Part shown: positions 62,551-64,000 of the stretch, piece after piece
Layout: each line of letters starts with the position of its first letter
Numbering within the stretch: position 1 is the first letter of the stretch
Assembly (NCBI RefSeq): GCF_026210795.1
Contig: NC_089429.1
Span: 7,473,001-7,537,000 of the forward strand
Source: Rhizophagus irregularis
Lineage: Eukaryota; Glomeromycota; Glomeromycetes; Glomerales; Glomeraceae
Direction of reading: 5' to 3'
DNA length: 64,000 bases
Position numbers and translations under genes: made by a program
The notes under the pieces: generated by a model
Database searches by the model: none
What the model was told of the DNA's origin: nothing
What the model saw: the letters and a program-made list of their open reading frames with translations, nothing else

Positions 62551-64000
62551 TTTAAAGTAGAATTAGTAATTTTGAAACTTGCCTTTTAATGACTATACTA
62601 TTTACCACTCCAAAACATGAAACCTACAAATATTAAAGAAATAATCAGTAAACTGTTCCTTTGATTAAAAAAGTTACAGATTTTGAAGTTAAACTTCGAA
62701 ACTTACCATCACTTATCTGTTAGAACTTTTGTTGAAATGCATAAATTAAGAAATCTGAATGAAACTTACGCGTCCAAAAATATCTAAAGATATTTAAAAA
62801 ATCCGAAGAGCTACTTTACTAAAAATAGCCAATTTTTTGAAATATTTTTATAGACCTAGATACAATGGCTTTTAAAACAATTGTGCAATTATTTTGTAAA
62901 ATTTTTAAAATATATCAAGATATATTTGAGGTATTTTTGAGATTAAAATATTAAAATAATATCAAAGTTAATTATATTATAATAATAAAATAATAACAAA
63001 AATATTAAAAAATTATTGTGAAGAATATTTGTGATTATTATGTAGTCCAAATATATTCTAATAAAATGGTACATGATTCAACATTTAAAAAAAAAAAAAA
63101 TTATTGTGAGTTATTTTTATAGACTTAGATACAATATAATTACAAAATAATAACAAAAATATAATAAAAACATTTTGATGTATTAAATGTATTTTTGTAG
63201 TATTTTAAAATTATTACAAAATCATTTCAATTGGCCATTTTTAGTAAAGTAACAACCTAAAAAAAAATAAAAAAATAAACTATTAGTTACAGTCCATTAA
63301 AATAAATAAATAAATGAAATAAATAAATGAAAGAAAAAAATGAATACTAAAATTTACACGTCTGAAGACCTGGCTGAGCTTTTTTATAGTAAATTTCTTG
63401 TTTGTCAGTAAAAAATTGAAAATCCTGCAAATACTACATACCAAAGACTCAAAGATCTGGAATGGTTCTACTAGCATTATTCTGATATTCCCATTGATTC
63501 AAATTAGTATTATAAAGTAAATATCGTCTGAATTTTTGAATTTCTGAATTTTCAGGAACTAAACCTACAAAAAAAAAGAGAAACGTTCAGTTAAAATGTT
63601 TCTTAAAGAAAAAAAACAAAAAAATGGAAGTTTTATAACAAAACATACAAAACTTACCATTTTAGGACCCATATATATTCAATACCAAATATTTCTGAAC
63701 TTACAAAAGAAAGGAAATACTATTAAAGTTAGCGTTTCTAATTAAATAAGATTATAAAAAAAATGCTTCATAAAACTTACCTTTTATCTTTCCTAATCAA
63801 CCAAAAGACTGAAACTCTACAAAAATAATATATAAAATATTAATAAACATTTCTAATTAAATTATTAAAAACTTGAAGTTTTGCTACATCTGTTATGAAA
63901 CTTACTATTTCCTATACTCCACATGTTATATGTCCTGAAGTTTACAAAAGAGAATAAATGAAATGTTAGTGATCATTTTGTTAAAGAATTAATGAAAGTA
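62550..64000 (-). other. micro-exon-like units running off the window
   Basis: On the minus strand exon-like segments lie near 62590-62626, 63658-63700, 63781-63818 and 63907-63942. Each is followed by GTAAGTTT and preceded by T-rich TAG or AAG. Spacers have the AAACGTTCAGTTAAAATGTTTC-like core seen in the other arrays. A palindromic AT-rich insertion with TAGTAAAGTAGCTC-like ends (about 62810-63250) separates the two groups. One donor near 62583 appears to be GC rather than GT. Array continues past 64000. Confidence 0.45.

Overview
The window is very AT-rich eukaryotic DNA packed with transposons. Decayed hAT transposases, RNase H-bearing LINEs, a tRNA-headed SINE, an expanded eIF4G/MIF4G paralog and many foldback elements fit the genome of an arbuscular mycorrhizal fungus such as Rhizophagus (Glomeromycotina). 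That assignment is an inference from repeat and family style. No organism marker (rRNA, organelle gene) is present.

The centrepiece is a 14.6 kb DNA element at 9720-24296. It has about 464-bp near-identical terminal inverted repeats and a 5-bp ATAAC target duplication, and it sits inside ORF2 of a LINE. Its genes are of Polinton/Maverick type: protein-primed style family B DNA polymerase, superfamily 3 helicase, A32/FtsK-HerA-like packaging ATPase, and an rve integrase with a C-terminal chromodomain. It also encodes small proteins with giant-virus-like motifs and two F-box-like proteins. I see no jelly-roll capsid gene and no adenovirus-type cysteine protease. In their usual place is a retrotransposon-like gag - retropepsin cassette preceded by a long coiled-coil protein, with no reverse transcriptase and no LTRs. 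A DNA transposon/virus-like replicon with a retroviral-type gag-protease is the most unusual thing here. A shared AATTGAAGA-like motif lies 28-51 nt before several of its start codons, and a 52-bp tandem repeat lies in its middle. This copy is decayed: frameshifts in helicase, polymerase and gag, a hAT MITE inside the polymerase gene, and a nonsense codon in the integrase chromodomain.

Layout. 1-3230: mariner transposase fragment, short micro-exon-like array, a foldback hAT-type element. 3230-6640: a hAT transposase pseudogene (minus) split by three MITEs. 6660-28160: a LINE, itself split by a hAT MITE and by the Polinton-like element. 28426-28851: SINE with 15-bp duplication. 29340-37190: an array of short exon-like units on the minus strand, split by two hAT elements; the larger (5.5 kb) contains a second, bigger micro-exon-like array plus unrecognised gene-like exons. 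37680-45560: fragments of an LTR-type protease, an intact 176-aa gene, a PIF1 helicase fragment and a rearranged LINE. 45888-47127: a spliced MIF4G-domain gene. 47130-56330: mostly featureless AT-rich DNA with small foldback elements and a CCCAT/CCATAT satellite. 56353-57647: 5'-truncated LINE with 19-bp duplication and poly(A). 57670-64000: AT-rich DNA, a second hAT pseudogene and further micro-exon-like units running off the end.

Target-site duplications were read directly by eye. Family assignments rest on motifs recognised in the translations; no alignment or database search was possible.
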